A DNA stretch of 64,000 bases from Ancylobacter tetraedralis (GTDB lineage Bacteria > Pseudomonadota > Alphaproteobacteria > Rhizobiales > Xanthobacteraceae): NCBI RefSeq assembly GCF_014195655.1, contig NZ_JACICD010000001.1:162682-226681 (forward strand), read 5' to 3'. The notes below the pieces were generated by a model, which saw nothing but the letters and a program-made list of their open reading frames with translations, was not told the origin of the DNA and ran no database searches. The translations under genes were made by a program, and so were the position numbers. Of the stretch, positions 19,199 to 27,378 are shown piece by piece (within the stretch, counting starts at the first letter, position 1; the number at the start of each line of letters is the position of its first letter).

Positions 19199-20371
19199 AT
19201 GACGAACAAGGGAACATCGGTCGTGGTGGTCGGCGGCGGCGTCACCGGCCTGTCCACCGCGTGGTGGCTGGCGCGCTCGGGCGTCGACGTCACCGTGCTG
19301 GAAAAGGGCATTGTCGGCTTCGAGGCGTCGGGCCGCAATGGCGGCGGCTGCACGCATTACCAGAGCCCGCTTTTCCACGAGGAGCAGCGGCTGTGGCCGC
19401 AGATGGACGAACTGCTCGGCTATCCCACGGAATATCGCCGCGAGCGCATCGTCTTCCAGGTGGACGAGCGCAAGGCCAATTTCGCCGACGGCCTCTCCAT
19501 GCGCATTCCCGCCGGCTATGAATGGGAAGTGCTGGACGGCAAGCAGGTGCGCGAGCGCGTGCCGCTGGCCGGCGACAACGCCATTTGCGGCGTGCACCTG
19601 CATTTCGGCGGCCATGCCAATCCCCAGCGCACCTCGCAGGCCTATGCCTGGGCCGCGCGCGACCTCGGCGTGGCGATCCACCAGCATGTCGCGGTCTCGG
19701 GCTTCGAGACCGCCGGCGGGCGCGTGGTGGGCGTGGAAACCTCGGCTGGCCGGTTCGGCTGCGACGCGCTGGTGATCGCCGCCGGGCCGCAGACCGGCAA
19801 GCTCTCCGCCATGCTCGGCAATCCCGTTCCCATGGCGGCGGCCCGGGCGGAGATGATCGTGACCGAGCCGTTGCCGCTGATGCCGACCGGCGGGGTCGAC
19901 GGCAATGGCCTGTATGGGCGCCAGACGCTGCGCGGCAACCTCGCCTATGGCGGGGGCCCGCATGAATGGTATGACGACACGCCGCTCGACGGCCCGCCGC
20001 CGCGCCCCTCGGGCAGCGTGCTGCGCGGCCTGTCGCGGCGCCTCGCCGACCTTCTGCCGCGCGCCGCCCATGCGCGGGTGATCCGCAGCTGGGCCGGGGT
20101 GATCGAGAACACGCCGGACGGCCGCCCGGTGATCGAGCGCCTCAGCGCGCCGGACAACGTGACGGTGGCCACCATGTCGAGTGTCGGCTTCGGCCTCTCC
20201 CCGGCGAGCGGCCACGCGATCCGCGATCTCGTGCTGGATGGCGTCTGCTCCTTCGCCGACCTCTCCAAGCTGAGCCGCGCCCGTTTCAAAGAACTCTCCG
20301 GCGACTGGCGCCGCGACCTCAACTGGCTGCCGCCGCAGCCGGCCACGCCCACCGAAGGAGCGGCTCTCTGA
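19199..20371 (+). CDS. FAD-dependent oxidoreductase, DAO family (beta subunit of amino acid/opine dehydrogenase)
   Basis: A 390-residue DAO-fold flavoprotein. The FAD-binding GXGXXG is VVVVGGGVTGLSTAWWLARSG near the N-terminus, followed by FEASGRNGGGCTHY, the flavin-contact loop of sarcosine oxidase beta and HcnC proteins, and a late VATMSSVGFGLSPASG glycine loop. ATG at 19199 has GAGGA eight bases upstream; an in-frame TTG at 19184 overlaps the previous gene. It oxidises a secondary or N-substituted amino acid, passing electrons to the alpha subunit encoded just upstream. The stop overlaps the next ATG by one base. Confidence 0.87.
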   Translation: MTNKGTSVVVVGGGVTGLSTAWWLARSGVDVTVLEKGIVGFEASGRNGGGCTHYQSPLFHEEQRLWPQMDELLGYPTEYRRERIVFQVDERKANFADGLSMRIPAGYEWEVLDGKQVRERVPLAGDNAICGVHLHFGGHANPQRTSQAYAWAARDLGVAIHQHVAVSGFETAGGRVVGVETSAGRFGCDALVIAAGPQTGKLSAMLGNPVPMAAARAEMIVTEPLPLMPTGGVDGNGLYGRQTLRGNLAYGGGPHEWYDDTPLDGPPPRPSGSVLRGLSRRLADLLPRAAHARVIRSWAGVIENTPDGRPVIERLSAPDNVTVATMSSVGFGLSPASGHAIRDLVLDGVCSFADLSKLSRARFKELSGDWRRDLNWLPPQPATPTEGAAL

Positions 20372-21525
20372 TGCCCGGACCTCGCGGAACCGTCATCGTC
20401 GTCGGCGCCGGCATTGCCGGCCTGTCCACCGCCTGGGCGCTGGAGCGGCGGGGCTTCCAGGTCTCGGTGTTCGAGCAGGGGCCGATCCCCAACCCGCGCG
20501 CCACCTCCTATGACGACCATCGGATCACACGGCACGCCTATGGCGCGCATGAGGGCTACGCCTATCTGATGCCGGAGGCCTTCGCGGTCTATGACCGGAT
20601 GTTCAAGGAGACCGGCACCGATCATTTCGATCGCTCGAAGGTGATCTATTTCCTGCGCGAGGAGGTCGGCTGGTATGAGCCGACCGTGCGTTCGCTCACC
20701 CGCATGGGCTCGGGCTTCCGCGACATCCCGCTCACCGAGGTGGGCGAGCGCTTTCCGATGGTGCAGACCGAGGGGCTGACCCGCGCGGTGGAGACGGATG
20801 AGGGCGGCATGCTGTTTCCCATCCGCATCCTCACCGATCTCGTCATCCATCTCGGCAATCGCGGCGTGCGCTTCCATGCCGACAGCCGGGTGGAGGAGGT
20901 CGATCCGGAGGCCGGGCGGGTGGTGGCCAATGGCCGCGAATATCGCGCGGACCATGTGGTGATCGCCGCCGGCGCCTGGGTGAACACGCTCACGCCGCTC
21001 CTCGCCGACACGGTCGTGGCCTCGCGGCAGGCGGTGATGTATCTCGCTCCGCCGCCGGAACTGGCGCGGGCCTGGGCCGCGGCGCCGGTGCTGATCGACA
21101 TGGGCGTGGACAGTGGCACCTATACGCTGCCGCCCCGCCGGGGCACCCGCCTCAAGATCGGCGACCATGTCTTCACCCGCGCCGGCGACGCCGATGGCGA
21201 CCGCCTCGCCACCGATGACGATGTGGCGCGGCTGGAGAGCGCGGCGCGCCTCGGCTATCGCGATTTCGACCGCTATCAGGTGCTGGAGCGCAAGATCTGC
21301 TTCTACACGGTCACGCGCGATGATTCCGAGCGTTTCGCGGTGCGTCCCTGGGGCCGGCGCGCGTGGGTGGTGAGTGCCTGCTCGGGCCACGGCTTCAAGC
21401 TGGGGCCGCTGGTCGGCGACAGCGTGGCCGCCGCCATTGCCGGCGAACGCGCGGCGGAAGAGACCATCGCCAAGCTGGCCGGCCTGCTGGACCTCGCCGC
21501 GCCGGTGCCGGCACCCGCGGCCTGA
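20371..21525 (+). CDS. Monomeric sarcosine oxidase-like FAD enzyme
   Basis: A 384-residue DAO-superfamily flavoenzyme of the MSOX/SolA branch. Motifs are VIVVGAGIAGLSTAWALERRG, the substrate-side RATSYDDHRITRHAYG, and ACSGHGFKLGPLVG near the end. Cys at about residue 310 in KICFYT aligns with the cysteine that bonds FAD covalently in monomeric sarcosine oxidase. It should oxidise an N-methyl amine, giving formaldehyde and hydrogen peroxide. As the fifth gene of the operon it probably takes off the last methyl group or oxidises the N-methylated amino acid produced by the earlier enzymes. A short GC inverted repeat (21537-21558) follows the stop. Confidence 0.87.
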   Translation: MPGPRGTVIVVGAGIAGLSTAWALERRGFQVSVFEQGPIPNPRATSYDDHRITRHAYGAHEGYAYLMPEAFAVYDRMFKETGTDHFDRSKVIYFLREEVGWYEPTVRSLTRMGSGFRDIPLTEVGERFPMVQTEGLTRAVETDEGGMLFPIRILTDLVIHLGNRGVRFHADSRVEEVDPEAGRVVANGREYRADHVVIAAGAWVNTLTPLLADTVVASRQAVMYLAPPPELARAWAAAPVLIDMGVDSGTYTLPPRRGTRLKIGDHVFTRAGDADGDRLATDDDVARLESAARLGYRDFDRYQVLERKICFYTVTRDDSERFAVRPWGRRAWVVSACSGHGFKLGPLVGDSVAAAIAGERAAEETIAKLAGLLDLAAPVPAPAA

Positions 21526-21595
21526 GCGCGGGCGATCCCTCTTCCCGCGTGGAGAGGGAGCCCCGCCGCCCGGTTCCGCGCCGCGTCCCCGCGTC

Positions 21596-22444
21596 TCACC
21601 CGACCTCTCGCGCCAGTCCGGCCAGCGCCTCCGAGACGCCGGCCGGCTGCACCACCGCGGCGCGGATGAGATCGTCGAAGCGCTGGTTCAGCAGGCGTAC
21701 CTGCGGGCTCGCCGTGAACACGAAGAACAGCCCGCCAATATAGAGAATGGCGCGCTGCGGGCCGAACACGGTGAGCGGTGCCGAATAGGTGCGGCGGACA
21801 TCGAACAGATGGATCCGCAGGCTGGGATAGAGCGCCTCGCAGGTCTCGCTCATGACGCGCAGCTGCTCGCGCCGCAGCGCCGCCGGCAGCTGCTCCCATT
21901 GCCCCTCGCCGCGGGCGAAGGCCTGCAATCCCTGCAATGGCAGGCACGCTTCCTGCGAGAGATCGGAGCGCCGCATGCCGTCGAGCCGTTCCTGCGCCCA
22001 GCGCGAGGTGGCGGCGGCGTCGATTTCCGGCCAGCCGGCATATTCATAGGCGATCACCTCCGGCAGCTTCAGGAAATCGGGAAAGCTGCGGGGCACGGTG
22101 CGGATGGGATAGCCGGCATTCTCGGCCTCCGCGTACCAGCGCAGGAAGCGGCCATCGGCCGGCGACCCCGCCTGACCCTCGATGCGCACCTGCTCGACCA
22201 CATCGGCGCCCGGCCGCTCCTGGCTGGTGAGGCCGAGCAGCCAGTCCACCGAGATGCCATAGCGGGCCGACAGGATCGCCAGCGTCTCGGCGCGCAGCAG
22301 CCGGTCGTTCGTCGGCGACAGAACCTGCGACAGGGTGGAGCGGTCGATCCCCAGCGAGCGGGCAAAGGCCGAGGGCGGGAGTTTCGAGCGCTGGATCACC
22401 AGCGCAAGACGCTCGCGAAAGATCTGCACGACCTGCCGTCGCAT
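21596..22444 (-). CDS. XRE-type helix-turn-helix regulator with C-terminal sensor domain
   Basis: A regulator of about 282 residues. The N-terminal XRE/Cro helix-turn-helix reads SAFARSLGIDRSTLSQVLS (about residues 22-40). A C-terminal region of about 200 residues follows, of a type I do not recognise (LPEVIAYEYAGWPEIDAAATSRWAQERLDGMRRSDLSQE). ATG at 22444 is preceded by AGGAG with 7-bp spacing; the frame also permits a GTG seven codons earlier. It is divergent from the desaturase operon with a 126-bp gap and is the obvious candidate to regulate it. Confidence 0.82.
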   Translation of the reverse strand: MRRQVVQIFRERLALVIQRSKLPPSAFARSLGIDRSTLSQVLSPTNDRLLRAETLAILSARYGISVDWLLGLTSQERPGADVVEQVRIEGQAGSPADGRFLRWYAEAENAGYPIRTVPRSFPDFLKLPEVIAYEYAGWPEIDAAATSRWAQERLDGMRRSDLSQEACLPLQGLQAFARGEGQWEQLPAALRREQLRVMSETCEALYPSLRIHLFDVRRTYSAPLTVFGPQRAILYIGGLFFVFTASPQVRLLNQRFDDLIRAAVVQPAGVSEALAGLAREVG

Positions 22445-22570
22445 GGCTTTGCTCCTGAAGTGCACCAGCGTTGTGAATTATCACCAAATGGGCACTTTAT
22501 GCGACAATTCCCACGTGGCGATTTGTTATCCCGCGTTGCGCCTGTACCGTCGCGGCGGGAGGATCGTACC

Positions 22571-23518
22571 ATGGAAATCACCGCTTCCCCGTTCGCAAAG
22601 CACCCAGATTCAACGCGTCGCGCCAGCATCGAATGGCCCACGCTCACGCTCGCCGCCGGGATCTATGGTGGCTGGGGCCTGGTGACATTCTTCCACGCCG
22701 AGCTGCCGTTTTATGTGCTGGTGCCTCTGGGGGCATGGCTGCTGGCCTGGCAGGGGTCGCTGCAGCATGAGATCATCCACGGCCACCCCACCCGCTGGCG
22801 CCGGTTCAACCGGTTTCTCGGCGCGATCCCGCTCTCGCTCTGGCTGCCCTATGAGCGCTACCGGGTGCTGCACCTGTGCCATCACCGCGACGAGGTGCTG
22901 ACCGACCCGCTCGACGACCCGGAATCCTATTACTGGACCGAGGAGCACTGGCAGGAACTGGGGTTGGTGGGGCGCTGGCTGGTCAAGGCACAGACCCGGC
23001 TTCTCGGCCGGCTGGTGATCGGGCCGTTCTGGTCGGTCAGCCGCTATCTCCTGTCGGAAGCGAAGGCGATGCTGGCGGGCGACCGGCATCTCGCCCGCAT
23101 CTGGGCGCGGCATCTGGCGGGCTGCGCGGTAATTCTGGCCTGGCTGGTTTTCGTCTGCGATTTCAATCCGCTCGCCTATGCCGCGCTGATACTCTATCCT
23201 GGCACGTCGCTGCTGATGGTCCGCTCCTTCGCCGAGCACAAGGCGGAGCACGCCGTCTTCAAGCGTACCGCCATCGTGGAGGGCTCGCCGGTAATGGGAC
23301 TGTTGTTCCTCTATAACAATCTCCACGCCGTGCACCACGCCCACCCGACGCTGCCATGGTATAAGCTGCCGGCGGTCTACCGCGCCAACCGCGCCGCCTT
23401 CCTGGAGCGCAATGGCGGCCTGCTCTACAAGGGGTATGGCGAGGTGTTCCGCCGCTTCCTGCTGCGCGCGCACGACCAGCCGGAGCATCCTCTCGGGCGC
23501 GTGCCGCTGGATTCATGA
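22571..23518 (+). CDS. Fatty acid desaturase/hydroxylase family membrane protein
   Basis: A 315-residue membrane-bound di-iron enzyme. The three histidine boxes are HEIIHGH (about residue 65), HLCHH (about 100) and HAVHH (about 255), with an additional FAEHKAEH in between. Hydrophobic pairs flank the boxes (ASIEWPTLTLAAGIYGGW; LVFVCDFNPLAYAALILY). The family introduces double bonds or hydroxyls into acyl chains or related lipids. The ATG is in the 126-bp gap from the divergent XRE gene. The stop overlaps the next ATG (ATGA), making a three-gene operon with a DMT transporter and a PhnD-like protein. This unusual set suggests a small-molecule role rather than bulk lipid desaturation (inference). 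Confidence 0.88.
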   Translation: MEITASPFAKHPDSTRRASIEWPTLTLAAGIYGGWGLVTFFHAELPFYVLVPLGAWLLAWQGSLQHEIIHGHPTRWRRFNRFLGAIPLSLWLPYERYRVLHLCHHRDEVLTDPLDDPESYYWTEEHWQELGLVGRWLVKAQTRLLGRLVIGPFWSVSRYLLSEAKAMLAGDRHLARIWARHLAGCAVILAWLVFVCDFNPLAYAALILYPGTSLLMVRSFAEHKAEHAVFKRTAIVEGSPVMGLLFLYNNLHAVHHAHPTLPWYKLPAVYRANRAAFLERNGGLLYKGYGEVFRRFLLRAHDQPEHPLGRVPLDS

Positions 23519-24462
23519 GGCTCCCCGCGATCTCCCGCAGCACGCTTGTCGGGGCCGGCTTCATGCTGGCCTCGGGCCTTGTCGTCTCGTTCATGGAGGC
23601 GGCGGTGCGCGGGGTGAGCCAGACGCTGCACCCGTTCATCCTGGTCTTCTGGCGCGAATTGTTCAGCGTGGCGCTGCTGCTGCCGCTGTGGTCGCTTGCC
23701 GGGCGTCCGCGCGTGGCTCGCGCGCGGCTGCCGCTGCATGCCCTGCGCGCGCTGCTCAATGGCGGGGCCATCCTCACCTGGTATCTCGCTCTGCGCAGCC
23801 TGCCGCTGGCGGAGGCGACGGCACTCGGCTTCACCGCCATCCTGTTCGCGGCGATGGGCAGCCGCGCCGTGCTGGGCGAGCGGGTCTTCCCGCTGCAATG
23901 GATCGCCATTGCCGTGGGCCTGGGCGGTGCGTTGCTGGTCATCGGCCCGCAGGTCGCGCTCGAGCTGGTGGGAGGGCAGGCCTTCGCCCTAGGGGATGCG
24001 CGCAGCTTCGGCGCGGCGGCGGCGCTCGGCTCGGCGGTGTTGTTCGCCGCCTCCATGCTGGTGGCCAAGCTGCAGTCGCGCGGCGATGGCAGCGCGGTGA
24101 GCGCGCTGCTGCTGGCGATCGGCATGGGTGCACTGGCCGGCCTGCTGGCGGTGCCGCTCTGGACCTGGCCGAGCGCGAGCGACTTTGCGTGGCTCGGCTT
24201 CTTCGCGGTCTGCAACGTGTTCGGGCAGGTGTTCTTCCTGGAGGCGATGCGCCGGGCCAGCGCCGCCGTGGTCATCCCGCTCGACGTCTTCCGGCTGGTC
24301 TGGGCGCTGGTATTCGGCGTCGCCATCTATGCCGAATGGCCCACGCCGCCGGCGCTGATCGGCGCCATGCTTATCGCGGGATCCGCCATCCTCGTGGTGT
24401 TCGGCGCGCGACGCGGCGTCGACACGGCGACGGAACCCGCCCGACAGGTCGAGGCACGATGA
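23515..24462 (+). CDS. EamA/DMT-superfamily transporter
   Basis: A 315-residue integral membrane protein with about ten hydrophobic helices in two EamA repeats (LVGAGFMLASGLVVSFMEAAVRG opens the first, AAALGSAVLFAASMLVAKLQ the second). It resembles RhaT/RarD-type drug-metabolite transporters. The typical end-of-repeat signature ATALGFTAILFAAMGSRAVLGERV is present. It overlaps the desaturase by four bases and the next gene by four. It probably exports a small metabolite linked to this operon. The substrate is unknown. Confidence 0.88.
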   Translation: MRLPAISRSTLVGAGFMLASGLVVSFMEAAVRGVSQTLHPFILVFWRELFSVALLLPLWSLAGRPRVARARLPLHALRALLNGGAILTWYLALRSLPLAEATALGFTAILFAAMGSRAVLGERVFPLQWIAIAVGLGGALLVIGPQVALELVGGQAFALGDARSFGAAAALGSAVLFAASMLVAKLQSRGDGSAVSALLLAIGMGALAGLLAVPLWTWPSASDFAWLGFFAVCNVFGQVFFLEAMRRASAAVVIPLDVFRLVWALVFGVAIYAEWPTPPALIGAMLIAGSAILVVFGARRGVDTATEPARQVEAR

Positions 24463-25328
24463 TGAGTGGGCCAAGCACGAAACACCTAACCATGAATCAC
24501 CTGACCCTGAATCGCCCCTCTCCCGGCCTCGCCAATCTCGGCGTGTATGATCCGCCCTGGCTCCATGCCGCCAATGACGCGCTCTGGGCGGCGATCCGCG
24601 CGCGTCTTGCCGCGCGTGGCCGGCGCGACGTCCCCGCGGGGCTGGAGCGCGCGCGTGCGCTGCGCGCCATCTGGCACGATCCGGCGCTGCTGGTCGGACA
24701 GACCTGCGGCTATCCCTTGATGACCGAACTGGGCGAGGCGGTTACGGTGATCGGCGCGCCGGTCTATGGGCTGCCCGGTTGCGAGGGCGCGCGCCATTGC
24801 AGCTTCATCGTGGTGCGCGAGGATGCGCCATTCGAGCGTCTTGAGGATCTGCGCGGCTGCCGGGTGGCCATGAACGGGCCGGACAGCAATACCGGAATGA
24901 ACCTGCTGCGCCACGCCATCGCCCCGCTGGCCCGCGAGGGCCGCTTCTTCGGAGCGGTGCTGACCAGCGGCGGGCATCTGCTCAGCCTGGAAAGCGTGCA
25001 GGGCGGCGCCACGGATGTCGCCGCGATCGACTGCGTGACGTTCGGCCTCGCCGCCCGCCATAGGCCGGATCTCGTCGCGGGCCTGCGCGTTCTCGCCCGC
25101 ACGGCCGCGGGGCCCACGCTGCCCTTCATCACCTGCGGCGGCGCCCGTCCGGAAGAGGCGGAGGAGCTGCGCCAGGCCATCAACGAGGCGCTGGCAAGGG
25201 CACAGGACGATCCGCTCCTTGCCGGGCTGGCACTCACCCGCGTGGAGCCGGCCGACCCGGCCGATTATGAAGTGCTGCTGCGCTATGAGGCGGACGCGGT
25301 GGCTATGGGCTATCCCGCCCTCGCCTGA
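24459..25328 (+). CDS. PhnD-like (phosphonate/phosphate-type) binding-fold protein without signal peptide
   Basis: A protein of about 289 residues with the type-2 periplasmic binding fold as in PhnD. Features are HDPALLVGQTCGYPLMTEL, a phosphonate-binding-like segment FERLEDLRGCRVAMNGPDSNTGMNLLR and AAIDCVTFGLAARHRPD. The N-terminus (MMSGPSTKHLTMNHLTLNRPS) has no Sec, Tat or lipoprotein signal. It is therefore probably cytoplasmic, or not a transporter component at all; no ABC permease or ATPase is adjacent on this strand. ATG at 24459 overlaps the transporter stop; ATG at 24492 is possible. It may be a ligand sensor or enzyme-like member of the fold (inference). Confidence 0.75.
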   Translation: MMSGPSTKHLTMNHLTLNRPSPGLANLGVYDPPWLHAANDALWAAIRARLAARGRRDVPAGLERARALRAIWHDPALLVGQTCGYPLMTELGEAVTVIGAPVYGLPGCEGARHCSFIVVREDAPFERLEDLRGCRVAMNGPDSNTGMNLLRHAIAPLAREGRFFGAVLTSGGHLLSLESVQGGATDVAAIDCVTFGLAARHRPDLVAGLRVLARTAAGPTLPFITCGGARPEEAEELRQAINEALARAQDDPLLAGLALTRVEPADPADYEVLLRYEADAVAMGYPALA

Positions 25329-25344
25329 CGGCTCACGGATGGCG

Positions 25345-27378
25345 TCAGGCTGTCGCCGGCGCAAGGCTGCGGCCGAGTTCCGCGCGCGGCAGATGGCAGC
25401 GAATGGCATGGCCATGCGCGTCCGCCGTGAAGGGGGGCTCCTCGGTGTCGCAGATCGGGCCGATGCGCCGGGGGCAGCGCGTGTGGAACAGGCAGCCGGC
25501 CGGCGGGCTCACCCCGCTCGGGATCGCGCCGGTGAGCCGGATGCGTCCGGTCCGCTCGCCGCTGACCGAAGGCGCGGCCGAGAGCAGCGCCTCGGTATAG
25601 GGATGATGGGGGCCATCCAGCACCCGGGCCGCCGGGCCGACTTCCAGCAGGCGCCCGAGATAGAGCACGGCGATCCAGTCCGAGAGATAGCGGACCACGC
25701 CGAGATCGTGCGAGATCAGGAGATAGGCGACCTGCCGCTCCGCCTGCAATTCGGCCAGCAGGTTGAGGATCGCCGCCTGCACCGAGACGTCCAGCGCCGA
25801 GGTCGGCTCGTCGCACACCACGAGGCGCGGATTGCCGGCAAAGGCGCGGGCGACCGCCACGCGCTGCTTCATGCCGCCCGAGAGCTGGCGGGGGCGGGCG
25901 GAAAGCTGGCGCGCGGTGAGGCGCACCGATTCCAGCAGCCGCGTCACCTGCGCCTCGCGCTGCGCGCCCTTCAGACCGCCGAGCCGGGTGATCGCCCGGC
26001 CGATCAGCCGCCGCACGCTGTGCGAACGGTTGAGCGCTGAATCCGGGTTCTGGAACACGATCTGCAGCGTCTTGATCTGCTCGGCGGTGCGACGGCGCAC
26101 CTCGGGGGCGAGCGCCGCGCCGTCCAGCGCCATGCCGCCGCCCGCGTCCGGCGCGATGAGGCCGAGCAGGGCATGGGCGAGCGTGCTCTTGCCGCTGCCG
26201 GATTCGCCCACCAGACCCAGCGTCTGCCCCGGCATCAGCCGCAGCGAGACGTCGCGCAGCGCCTGCACCGCATAGGGCGCGGAGCCATAGGTCTTGGACA
26301 GTGCGGTGAGTTCGAGCACCGGCGTGCCGGTGGAGGCGCCGGCGGGCGCGAGCGTGCCGGCGGCGGCGCGGGGCACGGCATGGGGCAGGTCGCCGACCCG
26401 GTCATGATGGTGGCAGCGGCTCACCCGTCCCGCGCCGGTGGTCACCAGCGGCGGGTCGATCGTGCGGCAGGTCTCGTCCGCCAGCGCGCAGCGCGGCGCG
26501 AAGACGCAGCCGACCGGGATGGAGCCGGGCGCGGGTGGGAAGCCGGGAATGGTGTCGAGGGGCGCGAGGTCCTTGCGCAGGCCCGGTCGCGGCAGGCAGC
26601 GCAGCAGCCCGGCCGTGTAGGGATGGCGCGGATCGGCGAACAGGTCGCGCACCGGCCCTTCCTCCACCAGCCGGCCGGCGTAAAGCACGCCGACCCGGTC
26701 GCACAGCCCGGCAATCGCACCGAGATTGTGGCTGATGAACAGGATGGACGCGCCGAACTCGCGCCGCAGCGTGTCGACGAGATCGAGGATCTCCGCCTCG
26801 ATCGTGGCATCGAGCCCGGTGGTCGGCTCGTCGAGGATGAGCAGCGAGGGATCCTTGGCGAGCGCCATGGCGATGACCACGCGCTGCTGCATGCCGCCCG
26901 AGAGCTGGTGCGGATAGCGCTCCATGACGCGGGCGGGCGAGGAAATGCGCACCCGCGTCAGCATCTCCTCCGCGCGCCGGCGCGCCTCGTGGCCGGACGC
27001 GCCGAGAATCTCGAACGCCTCGGCCACCTGGCGGCCGATGGTGATCGAGGGGTTGAGCGCGCGGCCGGGGTCCTGGAACACCATGGCGACCTCGCGGGCG
27101 CGCATCTGCAGCAGCGCGGCGCGGTCGAGCGCGCCGACGTCGCGCCCGTTGATGAGCGCCCGGCCGCCGGACATGCGCCCGTTCGCCGGCAGCACACGCT
27201 GCACCGCCAGCGCCACGGTGGATTTGCCCGAGCCGGATTCGCCCACGAGGCCATAGACCTCGCCCTTGGCGATGGACAGGTTCACCTGGCTCAGCACCGG
27301 CACGGCGCGGCCACGGATGCGGTAGGAGACGCTCATGTCGTCGAGCCGCAGGACGGGCGGAACGGCAGGGTCGGTCAT
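25345..27378 (-). CDS. Double ATPase of peptide/opine ABC importer (DppD-DppF fusion)
   Basis: A 677-residue protein fusing two complete oligopeptide-type ATPases. The first half has Walker A GESGSGKST, signature QLSGGMQQRVVIAMAL and Walker B LLILDEPTTGLDA. The second half has Walker A GESGSGKST, LSGGMKQRVAVARAF and LVVCDEPTSALDV. Each ends in the Cys-containing oligopeptide-ATPase tail (VGCVFAPRCALADETC; GCLFHTRCPRRIGPIC), which can bind a [4Fe-4S] cluster in this family. ATG at 27378 overlaps the upstream permease stop by four bases. It powers import through the two DppBC-type permeases encoded just upstream. The converging PhnD-like gene ends 16 bp away. Confidence 0.93.
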   Translation of the reverse strand: MTDPAVPPVLRLDDMSVSYRIRGRAVPVLSQVNLSIAKGEVYGLVGESGSGKSTVALAVQRVLPANGRMSGGRALINGRDVGALDRAALLQMRAREVAMVFQDPGRALNPSITIGRQVAEAFEILGASGHEARRRAEEMLTRVRISSPARVMERYPHQLSGGMQQRVVIAMALAKDPSLLILDEPTTGLDATIEAEILDLVDTLRREFGASILFISHNLGAIAGLCDRVGVLYAGRLVEEGPVRDLFADPRHPYTAGLLRCLPRPGLRKDLAPLDTIPGFPPAPGSIPVGCVFAPRCALADETCRTIDPPLVTTGAGRVSRCHHHDRVGDLPHAVPRAAAGTLAPAGASTGTPVLELTALSKTYGSAPYAVQALRDVSLRLMPGQTLGLVGESGSGKSTLAHALLGLIAPDAGGGMALDGAALAPEVRRRTAEQIKTLQIVFQNPDSALNRSHSVRRLIGRAITRLGGLKGAQREAQVTRLLESVRLTARQLSARPRQLSGGMKQRVAVARAFAGNPRLVVCDEPTSALDVSVQAAILNLLAELQAERQVAYLLISHDLGVVRYLSDWIAVLYLGRLLEVGPAARVLDGPHHPYTEALLSAAPSVSGERTGRIRLTGAIPSGVSPPAGCLFHTRCPRRIGPICDTEEPPFTADAHGHAIRCHLPRAELGRSLAPATA

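Noticed and set aside
21537..21558. Short inverted repeat after the sarcosine-oxidase-like gene
   Set aside because: Only 6-bp arms and no T-run; too weak to call a terminator with confidence.
22473..22484. GTGA-N4-TCAC in the XRE-desaturase gap as a CRP-type site
   Set aside because: Only four-base arms with an unsuitable centre spacing for CRP/FNR; could be part of an XRE operator but not supportable alone.
21374..22570. Long N-terminal extension of the desaturase frame
   Set aside because: The frame is open across the XRE gene, but the family sequence begins at ATG 22571 and the extension is antisense to a recognised regulator.
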